This document shows positions 1 through 5,798 of a DNA stretch of 7,081 bases, in pieces. The notes beneath the pieces were generated by a model, which worked only from the letters and a program-made list of their open reading frames with translations, did not search any database and was not told where the DNA came from. Source of the stretch: CBFGWV01 sp965652545. Lineage in GTDB: Bacteria; Pseudomonadota; Gammaproteobacteria; Competibacterales; Competibacteraceae. The DNA lies in NCBI GenBank assembly GCA_965652545.1, contig CBFGWV010000256.1, forward strand, positions 1 through 7,081, written 5' to 3'. Both the position numbers and the translations under genes were made by a program. Each line of letters opens with the position of its first letter. Position 1 is the stretch's first letter.

Positions 1-60
1 GTTCGGTGTTCGGTGTTCGGTGTTCGGTGTTCGGTGTTCGGTGTTCGGTGTTCGGTGTTT
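1..60. repeat. Heptanucleotide tandem array (GTTCGGT), truncated by window edge
   Basis: Eight perfect head-to-tail copies of GTTCGGT occupy 1-56, followed by a decaying partial unit (GTTT). The array begins at the first base, so its true length is unknown. Read on the minus strand in another register, the unit is GAACACC. It contains no stop codon in any frame, so it creates artificial open frames with a 21-base period. One isolated extra copy of GTTCGGT lies at 108-114. The copies are identical, which suggests recent expansion or ongoing homogenisation. From memory, similar GAACACC-type heptamer arrays occur in scattered proteobacterial genomes with no assigned function. Confidence 0.95.
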
Positions 61-144
61 TTCATCGTGGAGGGGGGAGATTGAATTTTACGTGCTTGTG
101 GGTAGTCGTTCGGTACCCAGAGGATTCGTTGAACTCGAATAACG

Positions 145-172
145 GAACACTGAAAACTGAAAACTGAAAACC
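145..172 (+). repeat. Heptanucleotide tandem array (GAAMACY, mostly TGAAAAC)
   Basis: Four consecutive heptamers, GAACACT, GAAAACT, GAAAACT and GAAAACC, fill 145-172. In another register this is three perfect TGAAAAC copies (151-171). The unit differs from the minus-strand unit of the left array (GAACACC) at only one or two positions, so the two arrays look like diverged, oppositely oriented members of one family. Because 7 is not a multiple of 3, the three copies put TGA in all three forward frames (151, 158, 165). This stops any translation entering the downstream GNAT frame from the left. Confidence 0.9.
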
Positions 173-930
173 TCACCCCCCCTACCGCGCTTGAAATTCT
201 CGGGCTCGAACGCGCCGCCCTGGACAGTTGGCCGGCGCTGGAGAGCGCGCGCGACGGTTTATGGCTGCGCCGGGCCGCCAATGGCTACAGCAAGCGATCC
301 AATTCCATCACCATCCTGGGCAAGCCCGCGCAAGGGCTGAGCGATGCGCTGGCCGCAGCCGACCACTGGTTGCGCGAGCGGCGATTGCCCGTGGTGTACC
401 GCCTGGTGGAACCGCTCATTCCCGACGCCCTGGATGCGCGCCTACAGGCCCGCGGTGATCGGGTGGTGGACCCCTCGGAGGTCTGGACGCGGTCACTGGA
501 GACCATCGACCCGACGTCCCCACCTGAGCCGGTCGTGTTGACCACCCCGGACAACTGGCTGGCGGTCTACGGTCACTGCGCGGGCAAACCCGAGCGCCAA
601 CTGGCCATGCACAAGCGCCTCCTCGAGCGCTTGGCGCTGCCCGCGGGGTGGTTCACGATCCATCGCGACAACGTACCGGTGGGCTGTGCGCTGGTCGTCC
701 TGCACACCCGCCTCGCCGGGGTGTTCGATGTGGTCGTTCATCCGGACCATCGCCGCCAGGGTGTGGCCTCGGCGCTGATGGACGGGGCGCTGGCCTGGGC
801 CACGCAACAAGGCGCCCAGAGCGCCTATCTGCAGATGGTGGCGGCCAACGACGCAGCCCGACGGCTGTACACGGGGATGGGGTTTCAGTCACGCTACCGG
901 TACTGGTATCGCGTATCCCGAACACGCTGA
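154..930 (+). CDS. GNAT-family N-acetyltransferase, start codon missing or non-canonical
   Basis: The frame ends at TGA 928-930 and is open back to TGA 151. The C-terminal half is a typical GNAT fold: a beta strand (DVVVHPDHR) leading into the acetyl-CoA loop RRQGVA (codons 751-768), a helix, then NDAARRLYTGMGF, the usual last helix and strand. The N-terminal half has the motif DSWPALES...GLWLRRAANGYSKRSNS (about 223-306), typical of GNAT proteins with an N-terminal extension, so real coding begins near 187. Yet no ATG, GTG or TTG lies in frame between 151 and TTG 370, and TTG 370 has no Shine-Dalgarno and would cut off about 60 conserved residues. Possible starts are ATT 196 or CTG 157. Otherwise the 5' end was lost when the adjacent heptamer array formed, which would make this a recent pseudogene. 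The substrate cannot be told. The start given is the limit of the open frame, not a claimed start codon. Confidence 0.7.
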   Translation, partial: KLKTENLTPPTALEILGLERAALDSWPALESARDGLWLRRAANGYSKRSNSITILGKPAQGLSDALAAADHWLRERRLPVVYRLVEPLIPDALDARLQARGDRVVDPSEVWTRSLETIDPTSPPEPVVLTTPDNWLAVYGHCAGKPERQLAMHKRLLERLALPAGWFTIHRDNVPVGCALVVLHTRLAGVFDVVVHPDHRRQGVASALMDGALAWATQQGAQSAYLQMVAANDAARRLYTGMGFQSRYRYWYRVSRTR

Positions 931-973
931 TGCGTATCGGTGGGCGCTGAGCGCACGGCGAAGGACAGCCTCA

Positions 974-1009
974 AGCCCGACAGCCTCCTAGGTCACTATA
1001 CTTCGGGCT
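974..1009. promoter_or_regulatory. Inverted repeat flanking a -10-like element upstream of the sensor operon
   Basis: AGCCCGA (974-980) and TCGGGCT (1003-1009) form a perfect 7-bp inverted repeat with a 22-base spacer. TATACT (997-1002), one base from the -10 consensus TATAAT, abuts the right arm. No convincing -35 is visible. The right arm is followed by a T-rich stretch (GTATCTTGTTTT, 1010-1021), so the repeat could instead terminate the GNAT transcript, although the loop is long for an intrinsic terminator. It lies between GNAT stop 930 and GTG 1036, the only room for the sensor operon's promoter. Operator/promoter and terminator cannot be separated by eye. Confidence 0.35.
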
Positions 1010-1035
1010 GTATCTTGTTTTACTGACGGTGAATC

Positions 1036-2004
1036 GTGCCGGTAACCCGACGCTCCTGTCTGATGGCGATGGCCGTGCTCCTGCTTGCAGGATGCGAGCG
1101 CTCCGACGCACCCGACCAGGGGACGGCATCGAGTACGCCATCGCCACCGGTAATCGCCCTGGTCATGAAAACCTTGACCAACCCGTTCTTCGTGGAGATG
1201 GAGCGGGGTGCACGCGTGGCCGCCGGGGAGCTGGGCGTCGATCTGGTCGTAAAGACTGCGGCACAGGAAACCTCCATCGTGCAGCAGATCGAACTGGTCC
1301 AGGAACTCATTCACCAAGGCGTCGATGCGATCGTCATCGCACCGGGCGATTCACTGGAGCTGATCCCCGCACTCAAGCGCGCCCGCGACCAGGGTGTGGT
1401 CATCGTCAACCTCGACAACCGGCTCGATCCCGATTTTTCCCGGCAGCATGGCTTGGAGGGCGTCCCGTTCATCAGCGTGGACAACCGGCACGGGGCGTTT
1501 CTGGCGGCCAACGCCCTGGCTGACGCCCTGGCGGTACCGGGCAAGGTCGCTATCCTGGAGGGGATTCCCGGCGCCGCCAATGCCGAGGACCGCCTCGCCG
1601 GTGCCAGGGCGGCGCTGTCAGGGCATGCTCAGGTAACCGGCATCGTTTCCGCGACGGCGCACTGGAAGATCGACGAGGCATACGCCGTGACCCGCCAGTT
1701 GCTGCGCGACAACCCCGACATCGTGGGTATCGTGGCGGCCAACGACATGATGGCGCTGGGCGCCCTGCGCCACCTCGCCGATGCCGGACGATCGGACATC
1801 CCGGTCGCCGGTTTCGATGCCCTGGACGAGGCCTTGGCCATCATGGGCCAGGGCCGCCTTGTCGCCACGGTGGATCAGCAGGCCGCCCGTCAGGGCGAGC
1901 TCGGTGTACGCTTCGCGGTGGATCTGCTCCATCGACGCCCCGTCCCTATGGAGACCCTGGTGGATGTCCGTCTGATCACGCGAGACGGTGCGGCCGCACC
2001 ATGA
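1036..2004 (+). CDS. RbsB-type (Peripla_BP_4) ligand-binding lipoprotein, probable sensor subunit
   Basis: A 322-residue protein starting at GTG. The start is chosen because it gives a full lipoprotein signal: two Arg (5-6), a hydrophobic stretch and the lipobox LLAG-C with Cys20. A Ser/Pro-rich linker (about 21-38) precedes a two-lobed periplasmic binding fold. By eye it aligns along its length with E. coli RbsB, keeping the equivalents of the ribose contacts Asn13, Phe15/Phe16 (N49, F51, F52), Asp89 (D127), Arg141 (R186), Asn190 (N236), Phe214-Asp215 (F260-D261) and Gln235 (Q281). Arg90 is replaced by Asn128, and Phe164 is not obviously kept. This suggests a sugar-like ligand. It has no permease or ATPase partner, and its stop overlaps the next gene's start (ATGA), so it probably delivers a ligand signal to the GGDEF/EAL protein, as LuxP, TorT and NspS do for their partners. 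The Shine-Dalgarno is weak. The fold is near certain; the role is inference. Confidence 0.9.
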   Translation: MPVTRRSCLMAMAVLLLAGCERSDAPDQGTASSTPSPPVIALVMKTLTNPFFVEMERGARVAAGELGVDLVVKTAAQETSIVQQIELVQELIHQGVDAIVIAPGDSLELIPALKRARDQGVVIVNLDNRLDPDFSRQHGLEGVPFISVDNRHGAFLAANALADALAVPGKVAILEGIPGAANAEDRLAGARAALSGHAQVTGIVSATAHWKIDEAYAVTRQLLRDNPDIVGIVAANDMMALGALRHLADAGRSDIPVAGFDALDEALAIMGQGRLVATVDQQAARQGELGVRFAVDLLHRRPVPMETLVDVRLITRDGAAAP

Positions 2005-4484
2005 TCTCGCCGGTGCGCAAGGGGCGCTGGCGCCCCGGCATTCGCAATCAGTTCATCATCTACCTGATGGTGATCGGGTTCATTCCGGTGCTGATCGTCG
2101 GTGCGGTGTCCTACGACACCGCCAGAGACACTGTGCGCGCCACCGCCGGCGAGTACAGCCAGGACATCGTCTCGCGCCAGGTTGCGACGCTGGAGGCGCA
2201 GATGGAAGCCATCGCCAGCCTGATCGACAACCTCGCCGGTGTGGAAGCGATCACCGCCGTCCTGGGCCAGTCGGAGGCACCCGAGACCAGCGACCCGTAT
2301 ACCGCATTGGCCACCCAGGCACGGATCGGCTATATCCTCAACGGCTATTCCAACCTGCGCGGGCTGGTGTCGATCGAGCTCATCGATCTGATCAATGGGC
2401 ATCGATTCCATGTCGGCGACACCTTGCTCAGCGACAGCATCCGCGAGGACGTGGTGAGCGCCATACGCGAGCAGGCCGCCGCCAGCACACCGCGCATCTG
2501 GTGGGGCGGTATCGGTGCCAACCCCAACCCCAATTCCGCGTATCCGCTGGTGGTCAGCGCCGCCCGCCTGCTCACGCGGGTCAATCGTGACACGCTGGCG
2601 CGCGAACAAACCGGGCTGTTGATCGTCAACTATGACCCGGGCGACCTGGCACGGCTGTTCATCGACATCAACCTGGGACGTGACGTGCATCTGGTTGTCG
2701 TGGACGGTGCCGGACGGGTGGTGTACGCCACAGACAGGCACCAGCCGGGCGATGCGTTCGAGCTCGCCGCGCTGCCCGGCCTCGAGGCCCCCCGCGGCAG
2801 CCTGCGGCAACACATCGACGGCGAGGCCGTCACGCTGAGCTTCGCCCAGTCGGCAATGCTGGGCTGGCGGGTGATCGCAGTCATTCCAGAGGCCACCCTG
2901 GCCGATGGCGCCGCACCCATCTGGAACACCACGGTATTGGCCGTGCTCTCGTGCTTCGTACTGGTCGGGCTGGCGGCACTGCGCTACAACCACAACGTGG
3001 TCCACCCGCTTGCCGACATTACCGGCCGCTTTCGCAGCTTGCAGAGCGATGAGGCGCCCGACCTGACCCCGGTCGCCGTACGCGGACGCGACGAAATCGC
3101 CGAGCTGGCACGCTGGTTCAACGCCTTCCTGGTCAATCTCAAGACCCGCCAGGACATGGAGGCGCGGCTACGCCACGACGCCTTGCACGACGCCCTGACC
3201 GGCCTGCCCAATCGTCACCTGCTCATCGAACGCCTCAATCACTGCATGGTGCGGGCTCACCGCAGCGGGCAGGCCGATTTCGCCGTCTTGTTCATTGATC
3301 TGGACCATTTCAAGTTCGTCAATGACAGTACCGGCCACGAAGCCGGCGACCGCCTGCTGGTCGCGGTGGCCGAGCGCCTGCGGGTCTATGTGCGCGATGT
3401 CGACACCGTCGCCCGTCTGGGTGGGGACGAGTTCGTGGTGCTGTTGGACGATCTGCGCCAGCCGCGCGAGGCGCTGGAGATCACCGAGCGACTGATGCGC
3501 GCCATTCGCGCACCGGTGCGCATCGGCGAGGCAGAGGCTTGCGTATCGGCCAGCGTCGGTATCGCCTTCGGCCACGCCGAAACGACGCAACGCCCGGAAG
3601 AGTTGATCCGCGATGCCGATATCGCCATGTACCGGGCCAAGGCCCGCGGCAAGGACTGCTATGAGATCTTCGATATCGAGATGGGGCGGGAGATCCAGGA
3701 GCGGCTGACGCTGGAGATGGAACTGCAGTTCGCCCTCGAGCGGGGCGAACTGTGCCTGTACTACCAACCGCTGGTGCACCTTGCCGATGGTTCCCTGATC
3801 GGCTTCGAAGCTTTGCTGCGCTGGCGTCATCCCAGGCTCGGGGTGCTCTCGCCCACCCAGTTCATCGACATCGCCGAGAGCAACGGACAGATCGTCCGCA
3901 TCGGTGCGTGGGTACTGGAAACCGCCTGCCGCCAACTGGCCCAGTGGCGTGAGGCGGGTGATGGCAACCACCTGTCCATGCACGTGAACCTGTCCGGCCG
4001 CCAAGTGGTACGCGGGGATCTCGTCGGCCTGTTGCGCGATGTTTGCAAGCGCTACGGCCTGACCACCGGCACTCTCCACCTGGAGGTCACTGAAAGCCTG
4101 TTGATCCGCGATATTGCGGCCACCGCGGAGCTGCTCGATCACATACGCGCCATGGGTATACGCGTGTACATCGATGACTTCGGCACCGGTTATTCGTCGC
4201 TGGCTTATCTAAACCGCTTGCATGTCGATGGCTTGAAGATCGACCGTAGCTTCATCAGTTCGCTGGACGATCGCAAGACACGCCCGAGTCTGGTTCGCGC
4301 CATCCTGTCCATTTGCCGCGAGTTGGACTTGGTGCCCATCGCCGAGGGTGTAGAGACCGAGGGGCAGGCGGAATGCCTGCGTGAACTGGGCTGTAACTAT
4401 GCGCAAGGCCACTTGTATGCAACGGCCCTGACCACCGAGGCGGCCACGGCGTTCATTCGCCGCGCGACACCCGCGACGAGTTGA
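2001..4484 (+). CDS. Transmembrane sensor c-di-GMP enzyme: extracytoplasmic domain-HAMP-GGDEF-EAL
   Basis: An 827-residue protein. TM1 is about 17-37 and TM2 about 312-327. The roughly 270 residues between them look Cache-like, with a TGLLIVNYDPGDLARLF segment followed by HLVVVDGAGRVVYATD. HAMP (about 328-383) contains DEI 364-366. The GGDEF domain (about 390-555) has DALTGLPNR, FIDLDHFK with D433/D435, an intact GGDEF (474-478) and a product-inhibition I-site RDVD (465-468), five residues before it. The EAL domain (about 573-815) keeps EAL (603-605), N663, E695, D725/D726 in DDFGTGYSS, K746, E782, E785 and Q802. Synthesis and hydrolysis of c-di-GMP are therefore both possible, and the sensor input may set the balance. 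The start overlaps the lipoprotein stop by four bases with no strong Shine-Dalgarno, which implies translational coupling. The domain layout resembles MbaA and the LuxP-LuxQ pairing. Catalytic capacity is seen; direction and ligand are inferred. Confidence 0.95.
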   Translation: MISPVRKGRWRPGIRNQFIIYLMVIGFIPVLIVGAVSYDTARDTVRATAGEYSQDIVSRQVATLEAQMEAIASLIDNLAGVEAITAVLGQSEAPETSDPYTALATQARIGYILNGYSNLRGLVSIELIDLINGHRFHVGDTLLSDSIREDVVSAIREQAAASTPRIWWGGIGANPNPNSAYPLVVSAARLLTRVNRDTLAREQTGLLIVNYDPGDLARLFIDINLGRDVHLVVVDGAGRVVYATDRHQPGDAFELAALPGLEAPRGSLRQHIDGEAVTLSFAQSAMLGWRVIAVIPEATLADGAAPIWNTTVLAVLSCFVLVGLAALRYNHNVVHPLADITGRFRSLQSDEAPDLTPVAVRGRDEIAELARWFNAFLVNLKTRQDMEARLRHDALHDALTGLPNRHLLIERLNHCMVRAHRSGQADFAVLFIDLDHFKFVNDSTGHEAGDRLLVAVAERLRVYVRDVDTVARLGGDEFVVLLDDLRQPREALEITERLMRAIRAPVRIGEAEACVSASVGIAFGHAETTQRPEELIRDADIAMYRAKARGKDCYEIFDIEMGREIQERLTLEMELQFALERGELCLYYQPLVHLADGSLIGFEALLRWRHPRLGVLSPTQFIDIAESNGQIVRIGAWVLETACRQLAQWREAGDGNHLSMHVNLSGRQVVRGDLVGLLRDVCKRYGLTTGTLHLEVTESLLIRDIAATAELLDHIRAMGIRVYIDDFGTGYSSLAYLNRLHVDGLKIDRSFISSLDDRKTRPSLVRAILSICRELDLVPIAEGVETEGQAECLRELGCNYAQGHLYATALTTEAATAFIRRATPATS

Positions 4485-4495
4485 CACGCCTCGTC
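4475..4495. other. Small inverted repeat spanning the convergent gene ends
   Basis: GACGAG (4475-4480) and CTCGTC (4490-4495) can form a 6-bp stem with a 9-base loop. The element spans the plus-strand stop at 4482-4484 and reaches the minus-strand stop at 4494-4496. The two convergent genes are separated by only 9 bases, so any terminator must overlap coding sequence. No T tract follows on either strand, so a role in intrinsic termination is doubtful. Confidence 0.25.
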
Positions 4496-4763
4496 AGGCC
4501 GCCTCCATGGCCTGCTTCACGGCGCGCGCCGCACGCACCAAGGCCAGCCGTCGCAGTGTCAGACGCACCAGCCGCGGGAGCCGGGCGGCGATGGGGCCGA
4601 TGCGCCCGACAAGGATGCCGGCGACGGATGCCGCCACCAGCAGGGCTGGCGTATTGAGTCGCGCAACGGCGGCGCGGCGTGCGCGGGCTGCGCGCCACTG
4701 GCCGCTGCGGATCCGCGCGCGGAGGGTACCGGCATCCTGCATCAACCGTGCTCGGCGGAACAT
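4494..4763 (-). CDS. YqjK-like small membrane protein
   Basis: An 89-residue, strongly basic protein, third in a minus-strand operon. It has an Arg-rich N-terminal helix (1-35), one membrane segment (about 38-60, TPALLVAASVAGILVGRIG) and an Arg-rich C-terminal helix. The architecture, size and position directly after yqjD- and yqjE-like genes match E. coli yqjK, although sequence identity by eye is low, so I assign it by synteny and shape. ATG 4763 is chosen because a full AAGGAGG lies 10 bases upstream (4774-4780). It overlaps the end of the yqjE-like gene by 22 bases. A second in-frame ATG (4742) overlaps that gene's stop as TGATG but lies too far from the Shine-Dalgarno. Function is unknown; it probably acts with the other two products in the inner membrane. 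Confidence 0.75.
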   Translation of the reverse strand: MFRRARLMQDAGTLRARIRSGQWRAARARRAAVARLNTPALLVAASVAGILVGRIGPIAARLPRLVRLTLRRLALVRAARAVKQAMEAA

Positions 4764-5242
4764 GGCGCGCCATCCTCCTTGCCGACGCCGGCGCGCAGCC
4801 CGGCCAGCGCGTCTCGGCTGTTGCGGAACCACAGATCGGCGGCCGTTCGGCGCATCAGGGCGACCACTGCGATCAGCAGCGCCAGATTGAGCAAGGCCAC
4901 TGAAAACACGGCCGCGGCCGGCCCCAGCAGGTCGAGCTGCATCAGCAACAAGGCCAGCGCGCCGCTGGCGAACAGCCATACCGCCACGACAAGAAGCCCG
5001 CCGGCCAGCGTCAACACGACCAGCAGGCGGACCGCCCGTACACCCAGCTGGGCATCGACCTTGAGCAGGCCCAGGAGATCGCGCAGGATACCCGCCCAGG
5101 CGCCCAGAAAGGCGACGGCAAGCCCGGACAGCTCCTCCAACTGGGAGGACGCTGTGTCCTGCCCGGCGGTGGTGTCCTGCGCGGCCGCCTCGTTCTCGGC
5201 CGCCTCATTGTAGCGGGCCGGCTCCGGCTGCTCCGGCGTCAT
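4742..5242 (-). CDS. yqjE: YqjE-like phage-holin-family (DUF1469-type) inner-membrane protein
   Basis: A 166-residue protein. Its acidic, Ala/Thr/Gln-rich N-terminal tail (1-35) is presumably cytoplasmic. An amphipathic helix follows (about 35-70, LEELSGLAVAFLGAW then ILRDLLGLLKVDAQLGVRA), then two hydrophobic segments (about 72-100 and 107-130) and a short charged tail. This pattern, with a long helix before a two-helix hairpin, is that of Phage_holin_3_6/YqjE proteins. Despite the family name these are chromosomal housekeeping or stress proteins, not lysis proteins. The gene starts 7 bases after the yqjD-like stop without a clear Shine-Dalgarno, so it is probably translationally coupled. 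Its 3' end overlaps the yqjK-like gene. E. coli YqjE is shorter (134 residues), the difference lying mainly in the N-terminal tail. Confidence 0.8.
   Translation of the reverse strand: MTPEQPEPARYNEAAENEAAAQDTTAGQDTASSQLEELSGLAVAFLGAWAGILRDLLGLLKVDAQLGVRAVRLLVVLTLAGGLLVVAVWLFASGALALLLMQLDLLGPAAAVFSVALLNLALLIAVVALMRRTAADLWFRNSRDALAGLRAGVGKEDGAPCSAEHG
4774..4780 (-). promoter_or_regulatory. Strong Shine-Dalgarno inside the yqjE-like gene, for the yqjK-like gene
   Basis: On the minus strand AAGGAGG lies within the last codons of the yqjE-like gene, 10 bases before ATG 4763. It supports independent initiation of the overlapping small gene and decides between ATG 4763 and ATG 4742. Another ATG directly abuts it (4773), but with no spacing, and it opens a different frame. 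Confidence 0.65.
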
Positions 5243-5249
5243 CGGGCGC

Positions 5250-5621
5250 TTACCGGCGGCCGCGGGTCAATGCGGAGAACAATGTCCCGGCTGCGAAGGC
5301 GATGCCGATCGACGTCAGCGGGTTCTCACGAACGTACGTACCGATGCTCGAGAGCAATTCATCGGAACGGACCTTGGCATCGTGGCTGGTTTCGCGAATC
5401 CGCTCTTCGGCGTGGCCGATGCCTTCGCGCAGGTATTGTTCGGCGCGACTGGCATGCTCGGCGGCCTGATCGACCGTGCGGTGGGCGCGGCTGGCCAACC
5501 GGTCGGTGGTGGCATGCTCGTCATGAGCTGCACCGGAATTGGCTGGATTGTCGCCCTTGACTGCGGCGGGTCGTCCAGCCGCCGCGCGTGCCGTACCTTT
5601 ATCCGTTGCTTCGCGATCCAT
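5250..5621 (-). CDS. yqjD: YqjD/ElaB-type DUF883 protein, C-tail-anchored
   Basis: A 123-residue protein. The N-terminal third is Ala-rich, polar and probably disordered (1-40). An amphipathic helix with regularly spaced charges follows (about 40-92), then YVRENPLTSIGIAFAAGTLF (97-116), the characteristic DUF883 membrane anchor, and a basic tail (RGRR). In E. coli, YqjD, ElaB and YgaM are RpoS-dependent inner-membrane proteins, and YqjD binds ribosomes through its N-terminal part in stationary phase. That role here is inferred from the family. ATG 5621 is supported by AAGGAG seven bases upstream (5629-5634). It is the first gene of a three-gene operon and is divergent from the KamA-like gene, so its promoter must lie within 5622-5798. 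I could not pick a convincing promoter there. Confidence 0.88.
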   Translation of the reverse strand: MDREATDKGTARAAAGRPAAVKGDNPANSGAAHDEHATTDRLASRAHRTVDQAAEHASRAEQYLREGIGHAEERIRETSHDAKVRSDELLSSIGTYVRENPLTSIGIAFAAGTLFSALTRGRR

Positions 5622-5628
5622 GGTGGAA

Positions 5629-5634
5629 CTCCTT
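5629..5634 (-). promoter_or_regulatory. Shine-Dalgarno of the yqjD-like gene
   Basis: AAGGAG on the minus strand, seven bases before ATG 5621. It fixes the start of the DUF883 protein. Confidence 0.7.
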
Positions 5635-5798
5635 CCGTTTGACGATAGTGGATTGATGGGTTCGCAGCACTGTTACGGGCAATATTGAGTACCTTTGGGC
5701 TGGAGAGTTCAAAGACGCCTACAGGTGGCGCGGCCACTCGAAGCCCGCAACGCGGCCTGATAGCCTTGGCGCCCCCCGACGATACGTGAGCAGGTACC
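5635..5798. promoter_or_regulatory. Divergent intergenic region between yqjD-like and KamA-like genes
   Basis: This is the only wide non-coding gap in the right half and must hold the start signals of two divergent transcripts. Its yqjD-proximal part (about 5640-5715) is less GC-rich than the surroundings, as promoters usually are, with an AATATT patch near 5681. I see no hexamer pair good enough to call a sigma-70 promoter on either strand. I assign only the region, not specific boxes. Confidence 0.4.

Larger units (their letters stand above)
1..172. other. Non-coding segment bounded by inverted heptamer arrays
   Basis: The segment holds the two heptamer arrays and about 84 non-repetitive bases (61-144). 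I see no gene, tRNA or convincing promoter in it. The arrays face each other: the left reads GGTGTTC units on the plus strand, and the right reads GAAAACT units. They can therefore pair imperfectly, with per heptamer about five Watson-Crick pairs, one G-U wobble and one A-G mismatch. A transcript through the region could fold into a long stem with the 61-144 segment as its loop. A purine-rich stretch (GGAGGGGGGAGA) at 69-80 is not followed by a start codon at ribosome-binding distance. Confidence 0.5.

Noticed and set aside
1..65. Minus-strand open frame starting at ATG 65 and running through the GTTCGGT array (MKNTEHRTP...)
   Set aside because: It has no Shine-Dalgarno, its composition follows entirely from the heptamer, and it has no non-repeat protein sequence. 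It is an artefact of a repeat lacking stop codons.
145..172. CRISPR array
   Set aside because: The units are 7-base direct tandem repeats without spacers.
176..182. C7 homopolymer just inside the GNAT frame, as a phase-variation switch
   Set aside because: None of the three frames has a start codon between the array's TGA codons and the C tract, so slippage could not switch an upstream start in or out of frame.
370..930. GNAT gene starting at TTG 370
   Set aside because: There is no ribosome-binding site, and about 60 residues of family-like sequence lie in frame upstream. I kept the longer extent with the start unresolved.
1890..3005. Long minus-strand open frame opposite the lipoprotein and GGDEF/EAL genes, and the similar one at 3168-4142
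   Set aside because: Both are antisense shadows of well-supported genes in GC-rich DNA, rich in His/Gln/Gly with no recognisable domain.
4494..4979. Longer 161-residue version of the yqjK-like frame starting at 4979
   Set aside because: The added N-terminal part is only the antiphase reading of the yqjE-like gene; the strong Shine-Dalgarno points to ATG 4763.
4742..5242. Prophage origin suggested by the holin-like protein
   Set aside because: The YqjE/DUF1469 family is chromosomal, the flanking genes match the yqj operon order, and no other phage gene is present.
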